From Erythrocercus mccallii (Eukaryota > Chordata > Aves > Passeriformes > Dicruridae): a stretch of DNA of 64,000 bases. Where the stretch lies: NCBI GenBank assembly GCA_013397435.1, contig VZRG01000186.1:625157-689156 (forward strand). The letters run 5' to 3'. The notes under the pieces were generated by a model. The model did not search any database. It saw only the letters and a program-made list of their open reading frames with translations, and was not told the DNA's origin. The position numbers were made by a program, and so were the translations under genes. Below, in pieces: positions 12,760 through 24,989 of the stretch; position 1 is the first letter of the stretch, and each line of letters begins with the position of its first letter.

Positions 12760-14575
12760 AAAGTCTTCTGAGTGTATTTCAATATATATACAATGTCTGG
12801 AGGAGCAGCAGCAAAAAATTTAGATTTATGGAATACAAAAGTGGATTATAAAATATACAAATTGAATATTGTTGAATATTAAAGCTTGCAAACATATAAC
12901 AGACTATTAGTCATGTATACATTGTGGCTCTGGATAATTTAGTATTCAGACATGAAATAGTTTTTTCTTGTTGCTCAAATAGGAAGAGAAAGGCATAAAT
13001 ATGTTAAAATTTTTCAAAAGTCTATCCTCAATACTTATCTCTTTTACTATTTTACCAAAAGTTTAATTTATTTCCCTTGCTAAAGGGATGTATACAGTTT
13101 TAAGTGCTCATTCTAGATTTATGGAATTTACTTAGTAAAAATCTGGATTTTTTTTGATTTCAGAATTTTTTTTCTACTGGAAGTTTGCATTAGTATAGAG
13201 CTTCACTTTGTTCTATTGTATTTTATATTTGTAAAATACTTAATAGTTGAGGTGTTTTCCTTGCATCATGTCAAAACTACTGGTTTTTGATGAAAAATTT
13301 GTAGAAATAATATGTTCTTTTTACAAATATCTTTTTTCTTTTATTTCATGTGCTTAAAGAATATTTTAACTTGATATATCTTTATGGGGTTTTTTTTCTG
13401 ATCATTAAAATTACCACTTCCACAGTGAAATACTGATTAATAATAATAGCATATGCAAAGTTTGTTTATTTGCAAATCAAAGACTTGAGTGTAGCTTATG
13501 ATAAAAAATCCAACAGTGTTTATTTAAAAAAACAATGTACTCACTTTCTGGTAACCATGTCAGCACAATGAGAGTGGCAGAACTTTTGTTAAAAGTTGTG
13601 GGAAACACTTCTATAAGCAGCTCAGAGCTGAATCACCATTATGACCCATAGATTTTGATTTCTGTAAAAATTCTACTCATAACTTGTTCATCAAATACAT
13701 TCAATAGACTCAGAGACAAGTAAACTGAAGACAGCTTCAGGCTTTTTAGTGGTGGGGGCTAGAAACTAATTTTTGAGCATGAATTATACAGTCAGTGGCT
13801 GGAACAGCCTAAAGACACAAAAGCCATGACACATTCATGCTCTGCAAAGGGTGTTTGTTAGGATTTAAATGATACTTTAATGCTACACTCTGAATATAAA
13901 TATCCTGTACACCATGATATACTTCTTCCTTGCCTACTTGGGGGGGGAAGAAATGAGAGTCAGAAAACAGCTGTTTTCAAAAAATCCCATGAATAGACTT
14001 CTTTTTCTCTTTCTGTTCCTATTTCCTGCTTTTATCAGTGTGTATATTTTAAGTGCTCACAGGCTGAAGAGCCTGAGTCTGTGCAGTTGTGGGAGTTCAC
14101 AAGTGGTGCTTTAAAAGCTGTTGTCACTATCTCCAGAAGCAAATGGTATTGTGCCAGGGTTCAGTGCAGATGCAGTCAACCAGCTGGACCACTTTTTGCT
14201 TCCTCTTTGGTGATTTTGGATAAATAATATGAATATTTCTTTATTTTAGAAAATATTAAATGGAACTTAGTGTTCTTTTTTTTAAGATATTTTAAAGGTA
14301 TTTATGATTTTTAAAAGGTATTCAAATATGTGTATGCAGCTGTATTTTTGCATTCAATATATTCTGAAATTCGCAAATAATTAAAAAAAATAAAACCAGA
14401 TTTTAAGATTTCATTTTGGATGTCTAGATTTGGAAAACATAGTAATTTTACATATGACTTAATAAATATTGCATTGATGTTTGCCTAGCTTTAGCTTTAG
14501 CCACTGTGATAAGAATGATTAAGTACTAAGAGCAAAAATTTTTTAAACTCTTCACACACTTGTTTTGATAATAAA
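12760..14575. other. AT-rich intronic sequence
   Basis: No repeat family or coding signal was recognised. Confidence 0.6.
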
Positions 14576-14576
14576 C

Positions 14577-14735
14577 TATAGAATTATAGAATCACATAAC
14601 ATTTAGGGTTGGAAAAAGCCTCAAAAACTGTTTGGTTCCAACCCCTCTGCCATATGCATAGAACCTTGCACTAGACCAGGTTGCTCAAAACCCCATCCAA
14701 CCTGGCCTTGAATGCTTTTATGTCTCCCTCTAACC
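14577..14735 (-). mobile_element. CR1 LINE 3' tail
   Basis: The + strand reads TATAGAATTATAGAATCACATAACATTTAGGGTTGGAAAAAGCCTC and then CCAACCTGGCCTTGAATGC. This is the reverse complement of the CR1 3' end. Only about 160 bp of 3' UTR remain, as expected of short 5'-truncated CR1 copies. Confidence 0.88.
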
Positions 14736-14909
14736 AATGTTTGTTATGTTGTGTGACAAAAACTGAAGGGGAAGGAAAATATTAAGCCATTACTAACTGC
14801 TAATAAGAGGAGGGAATTTTCTCTTTAAGTACTAAGGACTTGGAATTAGAACATGGAAAAATTTGTACAGAAGTCAAAAGGTTCATCTTGATAGTGTCTG
14901 TTGCTGCTC

Positions 14910-14942
14910 TGGGTTTTTTTTGGTTTTTTTTGGTTTTTTTGT
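14910..14942 (+). repeat. GGTTTTTTTT decamer repeat
   Basis: Three near-identical copies of GG followed by seven or eight T. Confidence 0.93.
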
Positions 14943-15044
14943 CTTCAATGAAATGTGGTTCTTACTTAATCCTAACTTATTTTAGCTATGTATTTGTTCA
15001 GTTAAGAGTATTACTATCCTAGAACTTTTTACAGAGAGGGAGAA

Positions 15045-16065
15045 ACAGTTACTTCTAAATTGCATGTGTGTGGTTGGTGGAACTTCCCAGATAAGTCTCT
15101 TATTTACATACCTAGAGGTAGAACAAGGCCGCAGGGGGTTGTGCAAGTTCAACTGCTCATGAGTACAAAACAAAAGCAGGGTTTCAGACAAGTATTATTC
15201 CAGTTCTGGACTGTCACTCCTTTTTCCATGAACCAATTCTTACACATGCACTCCCCGTGGTGCCCTGCTCCAGCTGTGGCTCAGCTGTGGCTCAGCTGTG
15301 CCCTGTGGTGGACAGTTGGATCCAGCTGAAACCAGCTGTGTCCAGCTGAAACCAGCTGTGTCTGGCTGGAACCGGCTGTGTCCGGCTGGAACCGGCTGTG
15401 TCCGGGTGGGGCACCCCCGGCCTCCCCTCACAGAGGCCCCGCTCCTGCTGGGGCCTGGCCATGGCTGAAGTTGGCAATTTTGAGAAATATGTCTGGTACA
15501 AGTAACTGGGCTGCAGGCTGAGCTCTAGGTGGGAGCCCGAGACAAAAGGCTGTGTACTGCCCACCCTTAGGATAACAAAGGGCATGAAGATGGGTGATAC
15601 CAGCCAGATGAATAGATACTGAGACTCAGCAGGAAAGGGAATTGTCAAATCTTCCTGATAACAAAGGAGTTGAGTGTACATGCCAGCAAGGTGGGTGGAC
15701 ATAAGGAGGAGTGAGGAACCGAAAACTCAGGAGGAAAAGCAAGACTCATGCTTGGTGAGACTGTGAGGGTGCAAAAGCCCAGTGGTTTCTTGGTTGGGAT
15801 TCTCCTTGGAGGCATCATGAGCTGTTTCAGTGTAAGTGCACTGTGAATAAACGGCTTTATGGAATGAGACATCTGAAACTCTGCTGTGGGAGACCTGGGG
15901 TGGAATCTGTGAGGGAACCTGGTCTGACTGTGAGAGTGGGGTGTGCAGGGAGTGAAATGGGGACCTGTCTGATCACTAGAGCTGCCCGCTATGAAGGGAC
16001 TCCAGTCCTGCTGTGAAAGTCTCTGGTACTGGGAGTGTGACTGCCAGAATCTCATAAAAGGTCAG
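15045..16065 (+). mobile_element. ERV/LTR-like GC-richer block
   Basis: About 1 kb is clearly richer in G+C than its surroundings. It contains GTGAATAAACGGCTTTATGGAATGAG near 15842, which resembles the polyadenylation signal and R/U5 region of avian retroviral LTRs. About 200 bp of G-rich sequence follows, as in a retroviral leader. A 20-bp minisatellite lies inside it. I cannot define the ends, a primer-binding site or a target-site duplication, so the class is an inference. Reading frames on the minus strand are repetitive and not protein-like. Confidence 0.5.
15321..15410 (+). repeat. 20-bp minisatellite
   Basis: There are four head-to-tail 20-bp units starting TCCAGCTGAAACCAGCTGTG at 15321, 15341, 15361 and 15381, plus a partial fifth. 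Units 3 and 4 change CCAGC to CTGGC or CCGGC types. Each unit is itself two related 10-mers. Just upstream (15273-15302) GGCTCAGCTGT-like units are also repeated. Confidence 0.95.
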
Positions 16066-16069
16066 ACTG

Positions 16070-17220
16070 GGTAGTTAATATTAACTCACACAGAATAGAC
16101 CACCATTATGTTTTTGAATTTTATCTATGCCATGTTTCATTTTTCGTTTTACCCAGACTGACATAGGTACTGATTTAACATGGTAAAGACATTTACATTT
16201 GTTCATTGTATGCTAAGCAAGAAAGTTTTCCCTTTGGCTGGGGTATCTTTAAGAAGACAAGTGCAACTGACATAAAACTTTATGTTTCATATTGCAAAGA
16301 GAGCTGGGGCAGTCCTGAGGATTTTGAGGTAACATTCAGGACCTAATCATTTTTATGCTAGAAAGAGGCAGAAGATATTTTCTTTCTAGTAACCCTTGTA
16401 GACCTCTGGATATAATCCAAACACTGGCTGTGATCAAGGTGAAGTGTTGCTGTTTCACTTCTATGGCTGCTCCACTGCTGTTCACCTGCCTCACCAGAGT
16501 TTCTGGGTATCAGAGAAAATATGGGATATACAACAAAGGACAAACCTTACTTTTTCTCTGCAAGAACAAGAAAACGAATAAGCTTCCCCCCACCAAAAAC
16601 AACAACTATGTGCTAAAAAAAAGCCCTCAAGAAACCCCAAACAAACAAACCCAAAAAACAAAGAACCCCCCACCCAAATCCAAAACCCAAGCAACCAGCA
16701 AACCCGTCTATTGGCAAAGAGGAGGACAACTTCGGCAGTCAATTATGGTTACTTCATGTTTTAAATAGGTAAGTAAGCTTGTGAATTTTTTTTTGCTTTC
16801 ACCTGTCAGCAAGGGCCCATAAAGACCATACAGAACCATCATGGGATGATCGGCTAAGTTAATTTTCTTTCTGTTAACATGTCTGAATAATTTCAAAAGC
16901 ATTAAGCAATCTGCTACTGGTGGCTACCAGTGGTTACTGCTGCTACTGCTGTCACTGGTGTAGCAATGCCAGCCACAAATACTGGTGGCAGTGCTGGTCT
17001 CCACCTGCCCTGCCTTCCCTCTTCTCGGTATGAGACAATGTAGAAAAAGATATAAATCCCAGTTAAAGTGGGCCTTTATTTTTCAAGACAGTATTCAGTA
17101 AATATTCAATAGTGCACACTCCCAGAAGAATACAATCCATCTCTTGTACCATGTGAGTAAAGACATGCAGGACATAAATTCTGCCCCTAATTATTGGCAA
17201 TGCTTCTTGAATCTCTCTGG
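16070..17220. other. Intronic sequence with A/C tract
   Basis: The A/C-rich tract at 16575 is followed at about 16905-17010 by imperfect CTGCTACTG/GTGGCTACC trinucleotide-like sequence. No gene was seen. Confidence 0.55.
16575..16710 (+). repeat. A/C-rich low-complexity tract
   Basis: AAACAAACAAACCC and CCCCCCACCCAAATCC type sequence runs for about 130 bp. Reading frames here on both strands reflect composition only. Confidence 0.85.
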
Positions 17221-17224
17221 TAAG

Positions 17225-17470
17225 TAGAGAATCATAGAATGATAAAATGGTTTGAGTTGGAAGGGACATTTTTGGCCATCTAGTCCAACCTCCTTGCAAT
17301 AAGCAGGGACATCTTCAACTACAACAGGCTGATCAGAGCCCCATCCAGCCTGACACTGAATGTTTCCAGGGATGGAACATCTGCCACCTATGTAGGCAAC
17401 CTGTCCAAGAGTTTCACCACTCTCATAAAAGAATCTTTGCATCTAATCTGAAATTAACTGTGTTTCAGTT
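17225..17470 (-). mobile_element. CR1 LINE 3' tail
   Basis: GAATCATAGAATGATAAAATGG followed by GTTGGAAGGGACATTTTTGGCCATCTAGTCCAACCTCC marks the reversed CR1 terminus. The similarity continues through GGGACATCTTCAACTACA, CCATCCAGCCTGACACTGAATG and GGGATGGAACATC to about 17470. There is no coding part. Confidence 0.9.
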
Positions 17471-17474
17471 TAAG

Positions 17475-20400
17475 GGGGCTGAAATGCATTGTCATAGACA
17501 TCCGGAATGTTGCAGTGTGTTGCTTTCTATGGGTCAGTTCAATTTGAGAAGTGGTTATTTCATCTGCCTGACATTTTTCTACAGGCAGATGTGAAATAAG
17601 CCCATTGTGAAGTGTTTTTGTTTATTAGTGTGGGAACCACTACAAATACTAACAGAGTAATAATGTCAACCTAACTAGATTTTAATTATTACTTTTCTCA
17701 AAGCAATGGACTTGGCTTTTTACATCAGTAGCCTACATTTTGATTCAGATTTCTATTTAACATCTGTAGGCTGTCATGTGTGAAATGAGAGTTTTGAGCC
17801 TCAGAAGGAGGAGCAAGTATTTGTCTTTAAACTGTAATTTTTAAGATGCCCTGGGAGTGGAAACAAAGTTACAGAATATCTTCTTCAAGTTAGCTAAGGA
17901 AAAACATAATAACTTTTTAGTACACTTATATGCTGAGCTAGCTTCAAAAGGTTTACGCACAGTATTTGATAATTTCGGTCAATTAGTTACCATGAGCTCC
18001 ATTCTACACAGATGTAAAGCTGAAGTGCCCTGTTAACAGCTAGAAATGGGCTACTGATAAAATGTATCTTGAAGCAGTTGAAAGACGCAAGGAAGCTTTT
18101 TTCCATCAAGCTAGATGACTTTGGAAAAGATTCTGATAAAGGACTATTCAATTTTTTTCAAAACTTAACTGAATTTCTGTTTGCTTTATTGATGCCATCA
18201 TATTACATGCAAAACCTGATTATATTAATTGATCCATAAAGCAATGGTTTTTTACCTGTGATGCAAAAAAGCCCAACCACCCTACAGAGCAGATCAGGGG
18301 CACAGTATACTTTTGGTCATGCATGCAAACAGATATGGCTTTGAATTTGTCTGGGAAACAAGCTTTAATCAATAAAATCCTGTGGGTTTTTTGTAGTGAG
18401 TTTTTCAACAGTTATAAGGAAGGCATGCTGATTTTTAAAGGGTGATCAGTGGTCAAAATCTCAAAAATGAGGGCTTGGTTTTTCTTCTTGTGTATCGTGG
18501 CCAAAATGATCGTTTATTTTAAGCTTATCTTGGTTTACTTACACTGTGAGCATCAGAATATATTTGAGAAGTCAGTATGGCCTTTTTGCCCCTTTCCTTC
18601 AAGAATTAACAGGTTGACATGAATAAGTCACTGACTCTGTGTAAGAAAGAGGGAAAGAAATTATCAGTTTGGCATTTCACCTAAATAAACAGACCTGCCA
18701 GAATGACTGAGGTTACATATTTTAGAGAGAAGTGCATATCTGACACATAGATGCCACAGAAAATTGTGATGAATTGCCTAGGGATTTTATTAATTATTAT
18801 TGTCATAGTGACAAGAATAGGAGGGAACATGTTGCAGCTCACGTCCACCCTGCTAATGTCAATGAAGAGGAGAAAAGAGCCAAGCTGAAATAATGGTTTA
18901 AATGCTTTTCCTGTATATTTTTAAAATATCCACAGTCTGAGGTATTTGTATAGCTACATGTCATTGTGTACAAAAGAAAAACATTTATTTTCATAGATTT
19001 TTACCTAGTTCTCTATAGCTTTAGGCAGTCCCTTTAGAGAATTAACGAAAATGTTGGAATGCATATTTTTATTTGGTGAAATTTTCTCCTGTAAGATGTT
19101 ATGTTATACCACTCAGCTGGAATACTATCTGTAATTATAGCAGTTATAGATAGACAATTCAGGGCACAATACATTCTAGTTCTAAGTACAATCTGAGTTA
19201 CTTTGTAAAAAAAAAAAAAAAAACCACAAAAAACAAACCAGGTCAAATTATGTACTGCTAATGTTCTACTTTTTGTACTTTGGTTTGAGAAGCATAATTC
19301 TGTCTTTTGAAATAGTGTCATATAATATCCATTCTGCAGATTCATGGTGTTTAAATGTCTATTTGGGTCATCTTGATAGCTACTAGAGGCTTTCAAATGA
19401 GTAATACAAACACTTGCATTTATTTTTTTTCAACAAAGTCTTGTTAAAGTGTTAAGTCTGAAAAATGTTAAAATGTTAGGTCTGGGAAAAAAAAAGTTAA
19501 AAACATATGAAAAGAAAAAATAGTGCTGAATTTTCTGGAAGGTCCATCATATACAATTGTACATATATTTTGTGGTGCTTACACATAATGTTAAAATTAT
19601 TTTCACTGAGTAGAAGCCTGAAAAGTGCATACAGTAATATAACTATAACTTAGAAAAAAAACTCTAAATCTATCTCTTGAATAAATCATTTTATGCTAAA
19701 TTGCTTTATACTAAGTTATCAGAAAATTCTTCACTGCATAAAGGATTCACAATTCTGAAGTCCCTTCTGGAATAGGACACTCAAAAGGGAGTGGAGTTCA
19801 GTACTTTCTCTTTGCAGGTGTAGGCAGATCAGCAGAAGGAACAATCTCTTCTACATCAACAGATGTACTTTGCACACTGCAATGAAAAAAAAAGCTAAGT
19901 GAATAAAATGATCGCTGAAGTAAATGGGCATGATCCAGGTCCATTTGGGATTTAGATTTGCAAATGTTACTTTAAACAGGATGTCCTTTGTGCATTTAGA
20001 AGATAAAATGATTACTGAAGAAGCCACCTTCCATGGGAAATTATTAAATACTAAGTTTGGAGTTCCTGAGAGCTATAACTCTTATGTAGCTTCTGGGATA
20101 CTGATAGACAGATTTCTTATAGATTTAACTTAAGACATCTTTAATTGCAAAAAAGCAAAGTTTAGTTGAAATATACTCGCTTTGTTCCTCAGAGGGATGA
20201 GGCATCTCTCACAATCATTATTAACTAGACATTTGGTATGTATTCTAGACAGTAAAATACAGTTCTTAGGATGTCAGCACTGCATTTGATCATAAGATTT
20301 ACCATAGAAACTAGATTTATAATATACATGTAATTATTCAATATTTAACCAACTAAAATGTTTATTTTATTGAAAAAGACAACTACTGGAAATATTTAGC

Positions 20401-21796
20401 TGAAGTATTAAGCACAGAAATTAGGCCTTTAAAATTAACAGCTTTGTTTTATTAAATTTTGTATCTTTGCAATGCCTCATCTCTTTTTGCCTTGAACCAT
20501 GAGATAAACACTTATTTATAGATTCAGTCTCTCATTGGTTCCTTTTATTCATTATAGTAGGATTATTATTTTGATTGAGGCAGGTAGAGAAAATCACAGA
20601 TCTTGTATTGACTTTGATCATTTTCATCTATAAATCAGTAGAAAGAGTGAAATGTTAATGATCATGCTGTTTAAGACACAGACTAGAATTCATTTCTACC
20701 ACACTAAACATGTTTGCATTCACATTCCCTGGGTGTCACCATGATCATATCTACTAAACCTGGTGCGTGACAATATAGAGAATTTCTCTAACTTTTTCCT
20801 ATTGGTATCAGAACATTTCCCTCAGCAGGTACAAAAAAAAAAAAAAAATTAAATAAAGGCAAGTCCTTCTCCTTTATTCTTCCCATAATCTATAACCTGA
20901 TTCGTTGTTTTCCCTTCTAATCTTATTCATCAGAACTGTTAGAAATGTAATGTATTTTTAAGCTTTGAAATGTTTTAATTTCAACAAGAAGGGGAGGGAG
21001 AGGACTAACTGTACAGATGTACCAATGGTTTTATGACATGGACGTAATACAGAAAACCAAAGAAGTTAAATTAACACCTCTAAAGAAAATCATCATCAGC
21101 TGGTGTGTTTCTTATTTTGTGATAATTTGTCTTCTTGGTGACGTGCTAGCATTATTATGAGTTTATCTGTTCTAACTGTGGGAGAAGGAGAGACAGTGCA
21201 ATTCTCAGTCCTGTTAAGAGAACAGTTAAGAGATATCACATCTTGGCATGTACAGAACTGTAACTTTTAAACTGGGGAAAGTAGGCAGAAAGGGAAGATC
21301 CCTCACAATTTAAATGGTTTGAGCTGAAGAGAGCAGCTCAACAGGAAACTTTGGGAATGGTTCTGGTCACACAACTTCCTGCTCTACCTAGGTTTCACTT
21401 AAGAGGTGTCCTAAATGTTTTGCTGGAAGTCACATTAAAAGTCAGAGGAAGGACAGAGAACAGATTTTTCATGTCAGTATATCTTTTTTTTTTTTCTATA
21501 TAAACAGCACCCTGGTAGACTAACCCATAGTTAGCAGTTATTTTCTAATCTTAATCTCTTTCTCAATGTCAAAGCCTATTTGGTTAAATCTCCAAACCCT
21601 GGACAGTGGACTGATCTCTCTTTTTCTCTTTGTCTCTCTCAATTTAATGGAAAATCCTTTAGGTTATGTTGATGAATGAGATTATCAATGCATTATGCCC
21701 ATGGCTAAGTGTTTTGTTACGTCTTATTTGTAACACAGTGCTAAACATTTTACTCTGAAAGCCAATCAGAAATATCACTCACCAGACAAAAAAAAA
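17475..21796. other. AT-rich intronic sequence
   Basis: Poly-A tracts lie near 19207 and 20828. I see no gene or known repeat up to the gap. Confidence 0.6.
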
Positions 21797-21989
21797 NNNN
21801 NNNNNNNNNNNNNNNNNNNNNNNNNNNNNNNNNNNNNNNNNNNNNNNNNNNNNNNNNNNNNNNNNNNNNNNNNNNNNNNNNNNNNNNNNNNNNNNNNNNN
21901 NNNNNNNNNNNNNNNNNNNNNNNNNNNNNNNNNNNNNNNNNNNNNNNNNNNNNNNNNNNNNNNNNNNNNNNNNNNNNNNNNNNNNNNNN
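21797..21989. other. Assembly gap (193 N)
   Basis: A run of 193 unknown bases follows directly after a tract of 9 A. Sequencing or assembly probably failed in low-complexity sequence. The reading frame that spans it is meaningless. Confidence 0.99.
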
Positions 21990-23880
21990 TTCAGCTTTAT
22001 TGAAGAAATGGAAGCGCTTGGTAAAAATGTTAGATTGCCTTTTTAAAGGAAAAGAAAAAGTCATCCTTGTGAATCAATAAAATATGTTATAAAGTGGTAG
22101 TATATTTACAAGTAAATAACATTGTAGGGTGAGTTTATAACCTGCTGTTGGAGAAAAATGGAATTTTCCAAACTTATAGGCCACTGAGACAATACAACAT
22201 GTTGGGTTTATTTCTTTTGGAAAGAATGCTTCTGGATATCCCATAAAATTGCTCTTTACTACTGACTGTTCATCAACTCTGTCATTTCAAAGTAAATTAC
22301 TGTCTTTCCTACAATTCTGAATGAAGTGGTATTGCAAAAACCAGCAACCCTTGGTTGTTGCTGAGCTGTATATTTAAGCCTTACACATAGTTTATTGTGT
22401 GATCTTCTAGAGGAAAAATGTACAATGGTAATTTTATTTTCATGTCAATGTTCTGCTTTCACTTTTTTTCACTTTTTTTCACTTTTCACTTTTTTTTTAT
22501 TTTTCACTTGTGAAAAATAAATCAGACAAAATAAATGTCAGAAAAAAATCTCACTCCCCTGATCATTAGTGAAATTTTATCTGTTGACTTCACTGACACA
22601 ATGGTTTTCATTTTCCTTCTGTTTGATTATTATATAGTACAAATAGAGTAAAATATTTTTCATGACTGGACAAAAATACTTTGCAATCAAAATTTAGTCT
22701 TTACAATTGTTGCAAAAGTATCATTACCTTCAGCAAGTCATGAAATGACACTGAGTTCAAAGTAGAGTGTAAGAACTAGTTATTAAGGAGCTCATTATAC
22801 TCTTTTGTTAGTATCTTTATTGTTATGAGGACTTAATATGTTTGATGAGTACTAAATTTTACTGTAAGTAGGCCACAATGACAGTACAATACAGTTGTTA
22901 TGTAGTGATGTGGGACAGTTTCTTCTCTGTCTTCCCATCATGACCTTGAACAATATAAAGTAGATCATTATGTATCACAGCTGATATCACAACTGATGAA
23001 GGAATGATATTTTTATATTGGTGTCTTCCATAAATCATAAATTAAAATGAAAGTATAGAAATTAGTTCTTAAATTTTCAGGAATGGATAAGTGCAGCTCA
23101 GGCAAGTCTTAATGAGTGGTTTTGTAGTCCTAAGTATACTTACTATGGGCACAATTTCTTAACTAACAGTCATCATAATGCAAACATATATTTCATTTCA
23201 TGGAACTGTATTGAATCATTGGTGAATGGATGTCCCTTGCTGGAAAATTTCAGCTTTCTAGAGTCATCAGGAGTTTTCTTGCACTTCATCTGGCAATAGC
23301 GGTGTTGTGTATGGCCTGCCAGTTGAAGGAAATCAGACCCAGGCTTTCAGCCTGGTCAGCCCAGTTTTATTGCAAATTCAGTTTCTGTTCCTAGAGTCTG
23401 ATGAATTCAACAACTGTGAAAATTTGACATTTTCAATGATCAAAAGAGTCTCTATTTTTCATGATGCAGCTTTGTCTTTAATGAGCTGAACAGTATCTCA
23501 GGAGGTTTGCATAACTGCCTGTGCATTGCGAGAGGGTGCAACCAGTACGCACACATGCACACACACTGTGTGTGATGAATGCATCTGATTCTGAACTATA
23601 GCTTTTGTGTGACTTGTAGGAATTTCACCATAGAAATAGGGATATAGAATATATTTTAGTTCCCAATATATCCTATTTCACATAGAGAAAATCTGTTTAA
23701 ATTTGAACTTCCTGCAAAACTAAAGTAGATCCTTTCCCCTTAAACTTTTAAGTAGTATTTTAGTCAAGCTAAAATCCATATGTAAAATTGCACTAAAAAG
23801 GTAAATATTTGACATTTTTTCCTCATAATTCCTAAACATGTAGTTTCTTAGCTATATGAAAATATGCAAGAGTGGTTTCT
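21990..23880. other. AT-rich intronic sequence after the gap
   Basis: It holds the decamer repeat at 22455 and a short CACACATGCACACACACTGTGTGTG stretch near 23550. No gene was seen. Confidence 0.6.
22455..22510 (+). repeat. TTTTTTTCAC decamer repeat
   Basis: CACTTTTTTT units repeat five times with small length changes, then TTTTTCACTTGTGAAAAAT forms a short palindrome. Confidence 0.93.
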
Positions 23881-23884
23881 GAGA

Positions 23885-24180
23885 AAAGCTTCTCCCATGT
23901 CTGATAAAGCCAATGCCAGACCAGCAACTGTCTAAAGCTGAGCCAATCAGAGATGGTCGTAACACTTCAAGGATAAAATATTTAAGAAGGAAAAAAGAAA
24001 GTTACTGAGTAGATATAATTGTACTCAGAGAAGAGAGAGATTATGTGAGAGGAATAATTATGCACACACCAAGGTCAGTGAATGAGAGGGAGGAGGTGCT
24101 CCAGACACTGGAGCTGAGCTTCCCCTGAAGCCCATGGTGAAGACCACAGTGAAGCAGCCCATGGAGGTCAACAGGGGTAA
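23885..24180 (+). mobile_element. LTR fragment, same family as 31801
   Basis: TTCTCCCATGTCTGATAAAGCCAATGCCAG, GAGCCAATCAGAGATGG, TATGTGAGAGGAATAATTATGCACACACCAAGGTCAGTG and GGAGGAGGTGCTCCAG are the reverse complement of blocks in the LTR at 31801-32768. About 300 bp of the middle of the LTR remain. Both LTR ends are missing. The orientation is opposite to the copy at 31801. Confidence 0.8.
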
Positions 24181-24508
24181 ATGTAAAATTAAATGTTATG
24201 AGTGAGCAGGCTCTTCAAGACTTCAAGAAATGGTGGACTAGTAAGCTACCAGATTGACTGAAAACTGTGCATCTGTTGAGCCTTAAGTTGATTCTTTAAG
24301 CTTGAATGAAACTTGAATTCAACTGTTGGAAAGAAATTGGCCAAAAACAAAAACAAAAAAAAATCAGGACAAAACAAAGTGAGAAAAAACTTTATTTTTA
24401 GTTGTTTTGGGTTCTTGTAAGCTACTGATTCACTCACCAAGAATGGACAAAACCACTATTGAATTTATATAAGGGAAATTTGTTTTCAGGCCTTGTGATC
24501 ACCAAATA

Positions 24509-24985
24509 TCATGGTTTAGAAATGGCACTCCCTAATTTAGTGATTCTTCCTGCCACTAAAGCTCCAAACCAGACACGATTTCCACACCCCTCCTTCAGCA
24601 AGAAACACAAAAGGCAGGGATCACAGGTTGAAATAAAAACAGTCTACTGGAAGCAGCACTTAGATAAGAAAACTAACAGTAACAGCAATGATACTAATAA
24701 TGAAAGTATAGGAATGAGAGTGATTTACATACAAAAATTACTCACTGACCAGCTTGACAGATCCTCAGACAATGAACAAAGGCACAAAGATCCTTGGCAC
24801 CCACACATTTTTTTCTTTCTAACCATAAACCATGCCCACTCTCTTCTGGGAAGTGAGAATGCCCCTGGAAAGGACCTGAAGTGCTACAGAGTAACAACCT
24901 AGGCAGACCCACACAGCTTCTGGCCCTGACCTCTCAGTTACTGAGAAAAATTAACTCTACCCCCTTCTGCTGGAAAAAGGAGTGC
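24509..24985 (-). mobile_element. LTR, diverged passerine ERV family
   Basis: TCATGGTTTAGAAATGGCACTCCC through GCAAGAAACACAAAAGGC to GAAAAATTAACTCTACCCCC matches an LTR type I recognise from songbird genomes. The AATTAACTCTACC block near its + strand right end is shared with the family at 11051 and sets the minus orientation. The exact ends and the target-site duplication are unclear. The 147-residue reading frame across it is not a gene. Confidence 0.72.
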
Positions 24986-24989
24986 CATA

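Noticed and set aside
15240..16055. Overlapping minus frames of 63-136 codons with repeated peptide units
   Set aside because: The peptide repeats come from the 20-bp minisatellite and the ERV-like block, not from a gene.
24459..24902. 147-codon + frame
   Set aside because: It lies across an LTR, antisense to it.
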